The notes: generated by a model not told the origin, from the letters alone. Counted from the first letter of the stretch, positions 52,331 to 62,099 are shown. The stretch is 64,000 nucleotides of DNA from Bradyrhizobium sp. SSBR45G (GCF_030159255.1 NZ_BSCT01000015.1:1-64000), one strand, 5' to 3'. Numbers and translations: made by a program.

Positions 52331-53434
52331 TCAGCTCGCGGTGAGTTCGCCGACATGGGCGGCGATCGCGAGCGATGATGTCAGCCCGGGTGATTCAATT
52401 CCGAACAGATTGATCAGTCCTTCCACGCCGTGATCGCGCGGGCCCTGGATGACGAAGTCCTGCGATGCCACCGCGGGAGGGACGATCTTCGGCCGGATGC
52501 CGGAATAGCTCGGCATCAGCGCACCATCGGGCAATGTCGGCCAGTATTTGCGGATCGCCGGATAGAAGCGTTCGGCGCGCGCTGGATCGACGGCGTAGTC
52601 GATCGTATCGATCCACTCGACGTCGGGGCCAAAGCGGGCCTGGCCGGCCATGTCGAGCGTCAGATGGACGCCGAGCCCGCCAGGTTCCGGCACCGGATAG
52701 ATCAGCCGGCTGAACGGAGCCTTGGCGCTGCAGCTGAAATAATTGCCTTTGGCGAGATAGGCGGTGGGCACCAGCTCTGACGGCATGCCGTCGATCAGCC
52801 GGGCGACCGTCGGCGCGTTTAGGCCGGCGGCGTTGACCAGAAGCCGGCAGGACAGCGTCATCGGCTGCTCGCCGCCGGCATCGAGCTCGATCGCGCTGCC
52901 CGCGGCCTTGGCGCGCAGCAGCGGCGTATGGAATGCGAAAGCACCGCCGGCGTCCTCGATTTCGCCGCGCAACGACAGCATGAAGGCGTGGCTGTCGAGG
53001 ATCCCGGTCGACGGCGACAGGAGGGCGGCCTCGCAGGCGAGGGCCGGCTCCATGGCGCGCGCCTCCGGGCCTGTCAGCAGCCGCATGCCTTCGACGCCGT
53101 TCGCCTCGGCATGGGCGCGGATGCCCTGGAGCTTCTCGGTTTCGGCCGGGCTGGTCGCAACGATCAGCTTGCCGCAATTGCGGTAGGGAACGCCGTGCTC
53201 GTCGCAATAGCGGTACATCATGCGTTTCCCGCTCACGCAGAAGCGGGCCATCAGGCTGCCGGCCTTGTAGTAGATGCCGGCATGGATCACTTCGCTGTTG
53301 CGAGATGACGTAACCGTGCCGATGTCCTCAGCGGCCTCGAGCACGATGACTTCCCGACCCGCCCGGGCCAGCTGTCGGGCCACTGCAAGGCCGACGACGC
53401 CGGCGCCAATGACGACGCAATCAACCTTATCCAT
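52331..53434 (-). CDS. L-2-hydroxyglutarate oxidase-like FAD enzyme
   Basis: A 367-residue FAD-dependent oxidoreductase of the DAO family. The dinucleotide motif GAGVVGLAVARQLARAG (10-26) is followed by SSRNSEVIHAGIYYKAGSLMARFC, which is typical of L2HGDH/LhgO, and the C-terminal GLINLFGIESPGLTSSLAI closes the FAD site. LhgO oxidises L-2-hydroxyglutarate to 2-oxoglutarate. The family also includes other 2-hydroxyacid and glycerol-type oxidases, so the substrate is a good guess rather than certain. It is divergent from the PAS-GGDEF-EAL gene across a 211-nt gap. Confidence 0.85.
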   Translation of the reverse strand: MDKVDCVVIGAGVVGLAVARQLARAGREVIVLEAAEDIGTVTSSRNSEVIHAGIYYKAGSLMARFCVSGKRMMYRYCDEHGVPYRNCGKLIVATSPAETEKLQGIRAHAEANGVEGMRLLTGPEARAMEPALACEAALLSPSTGILDSHAFMLSLRGEIEDAGGAFAFHTPLLRAKAAGSAIELDAGGEQPMTLSCRLLVNAAGLNAPTVARLIDGMPSELVPTAYLAKGNYFSCSAKAPFSRLIYPVPEPGGLGVHLTLDMAGQARFGPDVEWIDTIDYAVDPARAERFYPAIRKYWPTLPDGALMPSYSGIRPKIVPPAVASQDFVIQGPRDHGVEGLINLFGIESPGLTSSLAIAAHVGELTAS

Positions 53435-53645
53435 ACGCTTTCCTGAGATGATTCCGGGAAGTCATTCCGCTTGCAATCCCTGGTGGGCGGAACTCCGCTC
53501 CAAAGCATGCCACTGCTTAGCAAATCGTTCATCATACAAGGTCATTGCCAGGATTTGCTTCGTCTTTTTCGAAGTTTGTGGAAACCGTTTACCCGATCCC
53601 AACCGGTCGAGCCAGAGAATGCCATCCGAATACCGCGGGTGATTG

Positions 53646-56354
53646 ATGGCTGGCAACAATTGGCAGGCGAGCGACCGAAACGCGTTTCGTGCGCGTGTCG
53701 TTGTGGCCGCGATGGCCTCGCTGACCGCCGCGTCGTCGACGACGGCCTGGGCTGCCTCGCCCGGTATCTCACCTTTGTCGCCGTCCAGCTATATCGGAGC
53801 CGTCGAGCCCGACGTGCTCTGGAAGGTGGTCATCGGCGGCATCGTCATCTGCGCATTCCTGGCCTCGGTCCTGATCTGGATCCATTCGGCATTGCGCCGC
53901 ACCAAGCGCGCCCAATTGCGGCGCAATGCGTTCATCAGCTCAGCCCTCAACAATCTGAGCCAGGGCCTGATGCTGACCGACGCCGCCAACCGGGTCGTCT
54001 TTTACAACCGCCGTTTTCTCGAAATCTATGGCATGGGGCGGGCGGATATTCCTCCCGGCTGCACCGGCCGGGATCTGGTGGAGCTGCGCCGCCAGCGCGG
54101 CCTGCTCAAGCTCACCGTCGAAGACTATGCGCGCCTCGCGCGTGAGCCCGACGGGTGCTTGACCGAACTGCCGGACGGCCGCGCGGTGCGCGCCAAGATC
54201 TTCCGCCTGCCGACCGGCGGATCGATCGGCATCCATGAGGATTGCACGGAGCAGCGCCGGCTGGAGCGTGAGCTCGCCTCGACCAAGCAGTTCCTGGAAT
54301 CGGTGTTGAATCACGTTCCGGTCTGCGTCGCCGCCAAGACGATCGAGGACGGCCGCTACATCTTCGCCAACCGCGCCTTCGAGGAATTTTCACGTATCCC
54401 GCGCGAGCGCATCGTCGGCAGCCGGGCGCAGGATCTGTTCTCCGTCGAAACCGCCGCCAACATCGAAGCGGCCGATCGTATCGCCACGCTTGCTCCGAGC
54501 ACATCGCACCGCTCCGAGCTCCTGATCCAGCGCGGCACCAAGCAGCTCATTCTGGATTCAAGCCGGGTCGTGGCCTGCGACGAGAATGGCGAGCCGCAAT
54601 TCCTTATCTCGGTGTTCGATGATGCGACCGAGCGGCGCTCGCTTGGTCTCGAGCTGGAGAACACCAAGAAGTTCCTCGAGCTCATCGTCGACAATATTCC
54701 CGTCTCGCTGATCGTCGAGAGCGTCGACGACGGCCGCTATCTGCTCGCCAATCGCAGCGCCGAGATCATCCTCAACCGCAAGCGCGAGGAAGCGACGGGC
54801 TTGACCGCCGCCGACATCTTCAATCCGCGCGAGGCGAGGCTGATCGTGGCGCGCGACGAGGCTGCGGTCAAAAAACGCAGCCTGATGACCGAAGAGCATC
54901 CGATCTCGACCAAGGACGGTCTGCGTCTGTTTCTGACCCGCCGGGTGACGGTGGTCGGCGACGGCGGACAGCCGCAATATCTGATCAAGACCTATGAGGA
55001 TGTGACCGACCGGCGCCAGACCGAATCGCGGATGGCGCACATGGCCTATCATGACGGCCTGACCGATCTGCCGAACCGCGCCGCCTTCCTGCAGGCGCTG
55101 AGCCAGATGATCGAAGCCTGCGCGGATACCGACGAGGAATTCGCCGTGCTGAATGTCGACCTCAAGGGCCTGAAAGATGTCAATGACGTCTTCGGCCACG
55201 CCATCGGTGACAAGCTGCTGATCGAGGTCTCCCGCCGCGTCCATCATGTCGCCCGCGGCGGCGTGGTCGCACGCCTGTCCGGCGATGAGTTCGGGCTGAT
55301 CATCGACGGCAAGCAGCCGGAGGCGGGCAGGGCGCTGGCCGAACAACTGGCCGACGCGATTGCCGTCGAATTCCAGATCGACGGCAAGTCGATCCGGACC
55401 GCGCTCACCACCGGCATCTCGGTGTTTCCGCACAACGGTTCGGACCCGGCCTCGCTGCTCGCCAATGCCGGCGCCGCGCTGTTCCGGGCCAAGGCGAAAT
55501 CGCGCGGCAGCATCACCTTCTACGAGCCGGAGATGGACCAGCAGATCCGCGATCGCCGGGTGCTGCATCAGGAGCTCTCGGTCGCGATCAAGCATGGCGA
55601 GCTGTCGCTGTACTTCCAGCCGCAGGCGAGCTCCGGCCACACCGTCGATTGCAGCGAGATCATCGGTTTCGAGGCGCTGGCGCGCTGGCACCACCCGGTC
55701 CGCGGCTTCGTGCCGCCGAGCGACTTCATTCCGCTCGCCGAAGAGAGCGGGCTGATCGTCGAGATGGGCGAGTGGATCCTGCGCCAGGCCTGCCGCGAGG
55801 CGGCGTCCTGGCCGAAGCCGCTGCAGATCGCGGTCAACCTGTCGCCGGCCCAATTCGTCCATGGCGACCTGGTGGCTCTGGTGCATTCGATTCTGCTCGA
55901 GACCGGTCTGCCGCCGGGACGGCTCGAGCTCGAAATCACCGAGGGCGTGCTGATCGAGGATTTCGATCGCGGTGTTGCGCTGCTGCGCCGGCTGAAGGCG
56001 CTCGGCGTCCGCGTCTCGATGGACGATTTCGGCAGCGGCTACTCGTCGCTCAGCTATCTGCAGGCGTTCCCGTTCGACAAGATCAAGATCGACCGCGCCT
56101 TCGTCATGAATCTCGGCCGCAATCCGCAATCGGCGGCGATCATCCGTGCGGTGATCGGCCTTGGCCACGGCATGAACATGTCGATCGTCGCGGAAGGCGT
56201 CGAGACGCTCGAGCAGCTCGGCTTTCTCGCCGAGCAGGGCTGCGATTCGGTTCAGGGCTATCTGCTCGGCAAGCCCTTGCCGATCGACAAATATGACGGC
56301 GTCGTCGGCCGCGCGCATGACGACGTCGTTGCGACCGCGCGTAAAACGGGCTGA
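53646..56354 (+). CDS. Membrane PAS-GGDEF-EAL c-di-GMP protein (SGDEF variant)
   Basis: A 902-residue protein from ATG 53646. An N-terminal signal-like segment (about 18-38) and a membrane helix (about 59-78) frame a short periplasmic stretch. Three PAS-like domains follow (about 95-200, 215-335 and 340-455). The GGDEF domain has RLSGDEFGLI (545-549): Ser replaces the first Gly and no RxxD site is present five residues upstream. The EAL domain is intact (GFEALARWHHP, E676; NLSPAQF; EITEGVL; DDFGSGYSSL). Net phosphodiesterase activity is likely, with the GGDEF part perhaps binding GTP. Ligand input would come through the PAS domains. Confidence 0.92.
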   Translation: MAGNNWQASDRNAFRARVVVAAMASLTAASSTTAWAASPGISPLSPSSYIGAVEPDVLWKVVIGGIVICAFLASVLIWIHSALRRTKRAQLRRNAFISSALNNLSQGLMLTDAANRVVFYNRRFLEIYGMGRADIPPGCTGRDLVELRRQRGLLKLTVEDYARLAREPDGCLTELPDGRAVRAKIFRLPTGGSIGIHEDCTEQRRLERELASTKQFLESVLNHVPVCVAAKTIEDGRYIFANRAFEEFSRIPRERIVGSRAQDLFSVETAANIEAADRIATLAPSTSHRSELLIQRGTKQLILDSSRVVACDENGEPQFLISVFDDATERRSLGLELENTKKFLELIVDNIPVSLIVESVDDGRYLLANRSAEIILNRKREEATGLTAADIFNPREARLIVARDEAAVKKRSLMTEEHPISTKDGLRLFLTRRVTVVGDGGQPQYLIKTYEDVTDRRQTESRMAHMAYHDGLTDLPNRAAFLQALSQMIEACADTDEEFAVLNVDLKGLKDVNDVFGHAIGDKLLIEVSRRVHHVARGGVVARLSGDEFGLIIDGKQPEAGRALAEQLADAIAVEFQIDGKSIRTALTTGISVFPHNGSDPASLLANAGAALFRAKAKSRGSITFYEPEMDQQIRDRRVLHQELSVAIKHGELSLYFQPQASSGHTVDCSEIIGFEALARWHHPVRGFVPPSDFIPLAEESGLIVEMGEWILRQACREAASWPKPLQIAVNLSPAQFVHGDLVALVHSILLETGLPPGRLELEITEGVLIEDFDRGVALLRRLKALGVRVSMDDFGSGYSSLSYLQAFPFDKIKIDRAFVMNLGRNPQSAAIIRAVIGLGHGMNMSIVAEGVETLEQLGFLAEQGCDSVQGYLLGKPLPIDKYDGVVGRAHDDVVATARKTG

Positions 56355-56486
56355 CCGTAGGATTGCGGTCAGAGGCTGCCGTGCAACAGCGCGAATATAT
56401 CGGTTGATCCGCAAGCCGGGTCGCTACGAGAATCATCAGCGCAGGTCTACGATCGAGCGTCCTGACACGCTCAAAGACATGTGCGC

Positions 56487-58034
56487 ATGGCGGACTACGA
56501 TCTCGCGATCATTGGTGGAGGTCTGAACGGCGTTACGCTGGCGCGCGACGCGGCCGGCCGCGGCTTGCGCGTGCTGCTGATCGAGCAGGGCGATCTCGGC
56601 AGCGCGGCCTCCTCCGCGACGTCCCGGCTGGTGCATGGCGATCTCGCCGCGCTTGAGCGACGAGGCTTCATGCGCGTCCGCCAATCGCTGGCCGAGCGCG
56701 ACATCTGGCTGGCGACGGCGCCGCATCTGGTGCGCCCGGTTCGCTTTGCGATTCCCGCCCCTGCCAATGAGCGTCCGCACTGGCAGCTGCGTGCCGGATT
56801 GTGGCTCTATGACCGGCTCGCGGCCCGCAAGCTGTTGCCCGCGGCAACGACGCTCGATGTGACGCATCATCCGGTCGGTGACGCGCTGAAGCGTCCGATC
56901 GGGACGGCGTTCGAATATTCTGATTGCGTGGTGGACGATTCCCGCCTCGTGGTGCTGACGGCGCTGGATGCCGCGGAGCGCGGCGCTGCGATCTGCACCG
57001 GCGCCCGCTGCGTGCGCGCCGATCGCGACCGCATCTGGCGCCTGGCGATCATCGATCGTGGCCATCGCCGTGTCGTCACCGCCGGCGCGCTCGCCAACGC
57101 CACGGGAGCGTGGAGCATCTCGACGGCGGAGACCGTGCTCCGCCAGCCGCCGCCGCGCGTGACGGCACGGCAGGTCAGCCAGATCGTGGTGCCCCGGCTG
57201 TTCGAGGTCGACGCCGTCTATGTGTTTCAGAACCCCGATGGCCGGCTGATCTTCGCCCAGCCCTATGAGCGCGACTTCACGCTGATCGGCACGATCGCTC
57301 ACGACTTCAAGGGGGACCCGGCCGCGGTGGCGATGCGGGCGGCCGACGTCAGCTATCTCTGCAAGGCCGCGAACCGCTATTTTCGTTCGGACATCCAGCC
57401 AGCCGACGTCATCAGAACCGTGTCGGGCGCCAACATGATGGTGATGCGCGGTCGCGACGGCGCACGGCTGGAGACGGTCGTGAGTCTCGATGCGGGCCGG
57501 CGGAAGGCGCCGCTGCTGACGATGTGCGGCGGCGACGTCACCACCGTCCGCCGCCGCGCGGAGCAGGCGGTGTCCCAGCTCGCCCGATTCTATCCGATGT
57601 CGTCACGCTGGACGGCGGGCGCGCCGCTGCCCGGCGGCGACTTCGACTGGGATCGTTTCGAAGATTTCGTCGACGACGTGCGCGAGCGCTGGCGCTTCCT
57701 CGGCGAGGCCGAGGCACGGCGCCTGGTTGGCGCCTACGGCACCCGGCTGGCGGACATTCTCGGCGACGCCGGGAGCCGGGCCGACCTCGGCCTGGCTTTC
57801 GGTGCGCAGCTGACCGAGGCCGAGGTCCGCTATCTCATGACCAAGGAATGGGCGCGGTTTCCGGAGGACGTGCTGTGGCGGCGGACCAAGCTCGGCCTGA
57901 CCGTCTCTGCAGCCGAACGCGAAGCCTTGACCACGTTCATGGCCACCGCCGGAGCGCGGGCCACGCCGCCCGCCCGCGACGGCGACGGGGATAGTCCGGC
58001 CCGTGCGGTTGAGCTGCAGTCGATCGGCGGCTAG
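56487..58034 (+). CDS. glpD: Glycerol-3-phosphate dehydrogenase GlpD
   Basis: A 515-residue FAD enzyme. YDLAIIGGGLNGVTLARDAAGRGL (4-27) is the FAD motif; SRLVHGDLAALERRGFMRV is the family-typical active-site segment (canonically SKLIHGGLRYLE). The C-terminal DAO_C domain (about 380-490) contains RRLVGAYGTR and RYLMTKEWARFPEDVLWRRTKLGL. It oxidises sn-glycerol-3-phosphate to DHAP at the membrane. GTG 56481 is an alternative start. It is followed 49 nt later by a polyamine-type ABC cassette. Confidence 0.93.
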   Translation: MADYDLAIIGGGLNGVTLARDAAGRGLRVLLIEQGDLGSAASSATSRLVHGDLAALERRGFMRVRQSLAERDIWLATAPHLVRPVRFAIPAPANERPHWQLRAGLWLYDRLAARKLLPAATTLDVTHHPVGDALKRPIGTAFEYSDCVVDDSRLVVLTALDAAERGAAICTGARCVRADRDRIWRLAIIDRGHRRVVTAGALANATGAWSISTAETVLRQPPPRVTARQVSQIVVPRLFEVDAVYVFQNPDGRLIFAQPYERDFTLIGTIAHDFKGDPAAVAMRAADVSYLCKAANRYFRSDIQPADVIRTVSGANMMVMRGRDGARLETVVSLDAGRRKAPLLTMCGGDVTTVRRRAEQAVSQLARFYPMSSRWTAGAPLPGGDFDWDRFEDFVDDVRERWRFLGEAEARRLVGAYGTRLADILGDAGSRADLGLAFGAQLTEAEVRYLMTKEWARFPEDVLWRRTKLGLTVSAAEREALTTFMATAGARATPPARDGDGDSPARAVELQSIGG

Positions 58035-58083
58035 CTTGCCGACAGCCGGGCCGTTGGGGCCCGGCAGGTGACTTGACCGGATC

Positions 58084-59256
58084 ATGGCTGACGAGATCGC
58101 GACCCCCGAGCCCGCCGCCGAGCCGGCGCCATCACCATCCGCGGAGCCGCGCCCCGATCCCCAACCGCCCATTCTGCGGATCGAGAACGTCGTCAAGAGC
58201 TTCGGCAGCTTCCGCGCCGTCGACGGCGTCTCGCTCGACATCCGCGCCGGCGAGTTCTTCGCGCTGCTGGGCCCCAGCGGCTGCGGCAAGACCACGCTGC
58301 TGCGCATGCTGGCCGGCTTCGAGACCCCGGACGAAGGCCGCATCCTGTTGTCCGGCGAGGATATCGCGCAGGTGCTGCCGCATGAGCGGCCGGTCAACAT
58401 GATGTTCCAGAACTACGCGCTGTTCCCGCATCTGAATGTGCGTGACAACATCGCCTTCGGCCTGCGGCGCGCCGGCCTGCCGCGCGCCGAGACCGCCACG
58501 CGCGTCGCTGAGATGGTCGCGCTGGTCAAGCTCGAAGGACTGGAGAAGCGCAAGCCCGACCAGCTCTCGGGCGGCCAGAAGCAGCGCGTCGCGCTGGCGC
58601 GCTCACTGGCGCGCCGGCCGCAGGTGCTGCTGCTCGACGAGCCGATGGCCGCGCTCGACAAGAAGCTGCGCGAGAGCACGCAGTTCGAGCTGATGGAGCT
58701 GCAGCGCAAGCTCGGCATGACCTTCATCATCGTCACCCACGACCAGGAGGAGGCGATGACGGTGGCAACCCGGATCGGCGTGATGAACGCGGGCAAACTC
58801 GAGCAGGTCGCGGTGCCGCGCCGGCTCTATGAGGAGCCGGCCTCGCGCTGGGTCGCGGAGTTCGTCGGCGACATCAATCTGTTCGAGGGCGAGGTGACCG
58901 CGCGGGAGCCGCACCGGCTCAGAGTCGTGACCCAGGCTGCCGGCGAACTGGTTGCCGCGCAGCCCGTTGCACCGATCTCCGAGACCAAGGTTGCGGTCGC
59001 GATCCGGCCCGAGAAGATCCGGCTGGCCCTTCGCCGGCCGGCAGCCGACGCCGCAGCGATCAATTGCGTCGAGGGCGCCATCACCGATGCGAGCTATCTC
59101 GGCGGCAAGACCGTGTACAAGATCAGGCTCGATGGCGGTGCCGTGCTGCACGCCTCCCAGGCCAACACCGCGCGGCTCGATGCCGACGGCTATGGCCTGA
59201 ACCAGCGCGTCGTGGCCTGGTTCACGCCCGATGATTGCGTGGTGCTGGAGCGATGA
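58084..59256 (+). CDS. ABC transporter ATP-binding protein, PotA/spermidine-putrescine type
   Basis: A 390-residue ATPase. A Pro/Ala-rich lead (1-28) is followed by Walker A GPSGCGKTT (63-71), signature LSGGQKQRVALARS, Walker B VLLLDEPMAALD and the switch His in IIVTHDQEE. The C-terminal TOBE domain (about 280-385) is typical of the PotA/UgpC class. It couples ATP hydrolysis to uptake through the two permeases downstream. The next gene overlaps by 4 nt (ATGA). No substrate-binding gene is present in the cluster. Confidence 0.94.
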   Translation: MADEIATPEPAAEPAPSPSAEPRPDPQPPILRIENVVKSFGSFRAVDGVSLDIRAGEFFALLGPSGCGKTTLLRMLAGFETPDEGRILLSGEDIAQVLPHERPVNMMFQNYALFPHLNVRDNIAFGLRRAGLPRAETATRVAEMVALVKLEGLEKRKPDQLSGGQKQRVALARSLARRPQVLLLDEPMAALDKKLRESTQFELMELQRKLGMTFIIVTHDQEEAMTVATRIGVMNAGKLEQVAVPRRLYEEPASRWVAEFVGDINLFEGEVTAREPHRLRVVTQAAGELVAAQPVAPISETKVAVAIRPEKIRLALRRPAADAAAINCVEGAITDASYLGGKTVYKIRLDGGAVLHASQANTARLDADGYGLNQRVVAWFTPDDCVVLER

Positions 59257-60167
59257 GCGCGCGCCGCATCTTCTCGCGCCCGGCCCGCTTCGCGGCGATC
59301 GCGCCCTATGTCTGGATGGTGCTGTTCTTCCTGGTGCCGTTCGCCTTCGTCGCCAAGATCAGCCTGTCGCAGACGGCGATCGCACAGCCGCCCTATACGC
59401 CGGTGTTCTCGCTCGCGGATGGCTTGTCGTCGCTCTCGGACGCCTTCGCGGCGCTGTCCCTGGACAATTTCCGCCTGCTGCTATCGGATGACCTGTACCT
59501 GTCATCCTATCTGCGCAGCGTCGTCGTCGCGGTGACATCGACGGCCATCCTGCTCCTGATCGGCTATCCCATCGCCTATGGAATGGCGCGTCTGCCGCGG
59601 CGCTGGCAGGGCATCGCGATGATGCTGGTCATCGTGCCGTTCTGGACCTCGTTCCTGATCCGCATCTATGCCTGGGTCAACATCCTGCAGCATGACGGGC
59701 TGTTGAACCAGATCCTGCTCGCGCTGCATCTGGTGTCGACGCCGGTGGTGTGGCTGTCGACCGACAGCGCGATGTATGTCGGCATCGTCTATTCCTATCT
59801 GCCGTTCATGATCCTGCCGCTGTTCGCAACTCTGACGAAGCTGGAACCGGCGCTGGAGGAGGCCGCCGCCGATCTCGGCGCCTCGCCGCGCGAGATCTTC
59901 TGGCTGGTGACGTTTCCGCTGTCGCTGCCCGGCGTCGGCGCCGGCGCGCTGCTGTGCTTCATTCCGATCGTCGGCGAGTTCGTCATTCCCGACCTGCTCG
60001 CCGGCTCCAAGTCGCTGATGATCGGCCAGACCCTGTGGCTGGAGTTCTTCACCAACAAGGACTGGCCGGTGGCCTCCAGCATCGCCGTGGTGCTGCTAGG
60101 CGTGCTGCTGCTTCCGCTCCTGCTCTACGACCGCCTGCAGCGCCGGCAGCTGGAGGCGCAGCGGTGA
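59253..60167 (+). CDS. ABC transporter permease, PotB type
   Basis: A 304-residue permease with six membrane segments. The EAA motif (EEAAADLGASPREIFWLVTFP, about 205-225) contacts the ATPase. IPFWTSFLIRIYAW-like VPFWTSFLIRIYAWVNIL and PLFATLTKLEPALE are characteristic of polyamine-type permeases. Its ATG overlaps the potA-like stop, and its TGA overlaps an ATG at 60167 that opens a 38-codon frame across a palindrome. Confidence 0.93.
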   Translation: MSARRIFSRPARFAAIAPYVWMVLFFLVPFAFVAKISLSQTAIAQPPYTPVFSLADGLSSLSDAFAALSLDNFRLLLSDDLYLSSYLRSVVVAVTSTAILLLIGYPIAYGMARLPRRWQGIAMMLVIVPFWTSFLIRIYAWVNILQHDGLLNQILLALHLVSTPVVWLSTDSAMYVGIVYSYLPFMILPLFATLTKLEPALEEAAADLGASPREIFWLVTFPLSLPGVGAGALLCFIPIVGEFVIPDLLAGSKSLMIGQTLWLEFFTNKDWPVASSIAVVLLGVLLLPLLLYDRLQRRQLEAQR

Positions 60168-60200
60168 TGGACGGCGCAGTCTCGATGTTCGCCCGGCTGA

Positions 60201-60234
60201 TCACCCTCCCCTGGAGGGCCCTCCAGGGGAGGGT
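60201..60234. repeat. 34-bp perfect palindrome between the two permease genes
   Basis: CACCCTCCCCTGGAGGG (60201-60217) is followed immediately by its exact reverse complement (60218-60234). It lies inside the 108-nt gap between the potB- and potC-like genes, in a 38-codon open frame (60167-60283) that overlaps both neighbours. The wording resembles the short intergenic palindromes of Bradyrhizobium. As RNA it would form a very stable stem. Confidence 0.9.
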
Positions 60235-60275
60235 GGAAAATTACTCGCTTTCGACATGGCAGGAGCTCGCCGCCC

Positions 60276-61088
60276 ATGCCTAGCGCCTCTCGCCTGTCCC
60301 GCTTCAACGTCGCCTCGCTGACGCTCGGCCTCGCGTTCCTCTATCTGCCGATCCTGATCCTGGTGATCTACTCGTTCAATGCCTCGCGCCTCGTCACGGT
60401 GTGGGGCGGCTGGTCGCTGCGCTGGTATCACGAGTTTTTCAACGATGGCGCGATGATCGACGCGGCATGGATGAGCCTCCGCGTCGGAGCAACGTCGGCC
60501 ACCGTTGCAACGCTGCTGGGGACGCTCGCTGCCGTCGCGCTGTCGCGCGGCCAAGGCTTTCGCGGCCGCATGCTGTTCTCCGGCATGCTCTATGCGCCGC
60601 TGGTCATGCCGGAGGTGATCACGGGTCTGTCACTGCTGCTGCTGTTCGTGGCGCTGGACGCCGAGCGCGGCTTCTGGACGGTGACGATCGCGCACACGAC
60701 GCTGACGATGTGCTTCGTCGCCGTGGTGGTGCAGTCGCGCCTGGTCTCGCTGGACCGGAGCCTGGAGGAGGCGGCGATGGATCTCGGTTGCGATCCGTTC
60801 CGTGCCTTCGTCATGGTGACTCTGCCGCTGATCGCGCCGGCGGTGGTCGCCGGCTGGATGCTGGCCTTCACGCTGTCGCTGGATGATCTCGTGATCGCGA
60901 GCTTCACCACGGGGCCGGGGTCGGCGACGCTGCCGATCCGGATCTATTCGGAAGTGCGGCTCGGGGTGAAGCCGGAGATCAATGCGATCTGCACGCTGGT
61001 GATCGGGCTGATTGCGGTGGTGATCGTGATCGCGTCGCTGGCGTCGAAGCTGTCGAGCGATCGCGGCGAGAGCGCGGCGCCTCTTTAG
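60276..61088 (+). CDS. ABC transporter permease, PotC type
   Basis: A 270-residue permease with six membrane segments starting LTLGLAFLYLPILILVIYSFN. The EAA loop is LEEAAMDLGCDPFRAFVMVTLPLIAP (about 163-188), and SLDDLVIASFTTGPGSATLP is the hallmark of PotC-like permeases. It starts at ATG 60276 with AGGAG 10 nt upstream. It completes the membrane part of the polyamine-type transporter. Confidence 0.94.
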   Translation: MPSASRLSRFNVASLTLGLAFLYLPILILVIYSFNASRLVTVWGGWSLRWYHEFFNDGAMIDAAWMSLRVGATSATVATLLGTLAAVALSRGQGFRGRMLFSGMLYAPLVMPEVITGLSLLLLFVALDAERGFWTVTIAHTTLTMCFVAVVVQSRLVSLDRSLEEAAMDLGCDPFRAFVMVTLPLIAPAVVAGWMLAFTLSLDDLVIASFTTGPGSATLPIRIYSEVRLGVKPEINAICTLVIGLIAVVIVIASLASKLSSDRGESAAPL

Positions 61089-61112
61089 CAGTCGTCGTTG
61101 CGAGAGCGCCGC

Positions 61113-62099
61113 TTAGTCAGCGAACAGCTGCATCGCGGCGGCCACGACAAAGCGATGGACTGCGCCGCGATCGACTGACGGGGGGTCGACGCAGCAGGCG
61201 GGATCGGCGTTGCGGCCGAGCTCGGTGCTCTCAGGCAGGAACACGTAGTGGCCGGCCTCTGCGGCGACCATATCGAAATCGCTGCTCGCCAGCCGCTCGT
61301 GCAGCCAGCAGGCGGCCGGCAGCAGCGCATCCGCGCCGCCGACCATGATGCGCGTCGGGACGTCGATCGCGCCGACGCTGTCCTCTGAAAACCCCTGCAC
61401 CGAGCGGCCGGGCGCCAGCAGCAGCGCCGCCTTGATGCGCGGGTCGTGGTAGGAGGCTGACATGCGTGCCCAGGAGTCGCGGAAGATCTGGCTTTCGTCC
61501 ATCAGGCGCGGCAGATGATCGACGAGATCGGGAAACTCGCGCGGCCCGCGGCCGAGATTGGCGCCGGGCTCGAACGGCGAGCGGATCATGATGGCGCCGA
61601 GCAGGGCTGTGGCGGTGACGCCACCGAGCGAATAGCCGACCGCGAAGATGCGGTCGAGGTCGATACGGCCCGTGAACTCGGGATGAGCGATGATGTGGTC
61701 GATCAGCAACGACATGTCGCGCGGCCGCTCCCACGAGCACAGGAAGCCCTCGGCCCGGTATGGTTCGGCGTTGCTGTTGCCGTGATGATTGACGGCGACC
61801 GCGATGGCGCCGCGGGCCGCCAGCTCGCGGGCCAGCCATTCGAACTGCAGGCCGTTGCAGCCGGTGCCGTGCGAGTAGACCACGAGCGGACAAGACCCGT
61901 TGGCAGCGAGCGGCGCCTCGAGCGCCGCAGGGCCGGCCTTGAACCAGCCTTGCGGCCACGGCGCGATCGGAAGCTGGGCTTCGAGCGCGCCGTCCGCGGC
62001 CGGATACCACGCGAACCAGTCGATCGGGCGCGGACCATCGCCATCCCAGTTGGGGCGCGAGGAATCCTCGAGGCGCCCCTGTCGGAACCCGACGCTCAT
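61113..62099 (-). CDS. Alpha/beta hydrolase (dienelactone-hydrolase-like)
   Basis: A 328-residue protein without signal peptide. LVVYSHGTGCNGLQFEWLARELA carries the oxyanion-hole region (HGTG), GYSLGG (about residue 156) the nucleophile elbow, and AEAGHYVFLP the probable catalytic His. The layout resembles platelet-activating-factor acetylhydrolase-like and dienelactone-type hydrolases. It starts 7 nt downstream of the ABC permease gene on the same strand, so it is probably in the ABC operon, perhaps acting on the imported compound. Confidence 0.84.
   Translation of the reverse strand: MSVGFRQGRLEDSSRPNWDGDGPRPIDWFAWYPAADGALEAQLPIAPWPQGWFKAGPAALEAPLAANGSCPLVVYSHGTGCNGLQFEWLARELAARGAIAVAVNHHGNSNAEPYRAEGFLCSWERPRDMSLLIDHIIAHPEFTGRIDLDRIFAVGYSLGGVTATALLGAIMIRSPFEPGANLGRGPREFPDLVDHLPRLMDESQIFRDSWARMSASYHDPRIKAALLLAPGRSVQGFSEDSVGAIDVPTRIMVGGADALLPAACWLHERLASSDFDMVAAEAGHYVFLPESTELGRNADPACCVDPPSVDRGAVHRFVVAAAMQLFAD

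Noticed and set aside
54558..56414. 618-codon minus-strand frame opposite the PAS-GGDEF-EAL gene
   Set aside because: Antisense shadow; the opposite strand has all EAL motifs.
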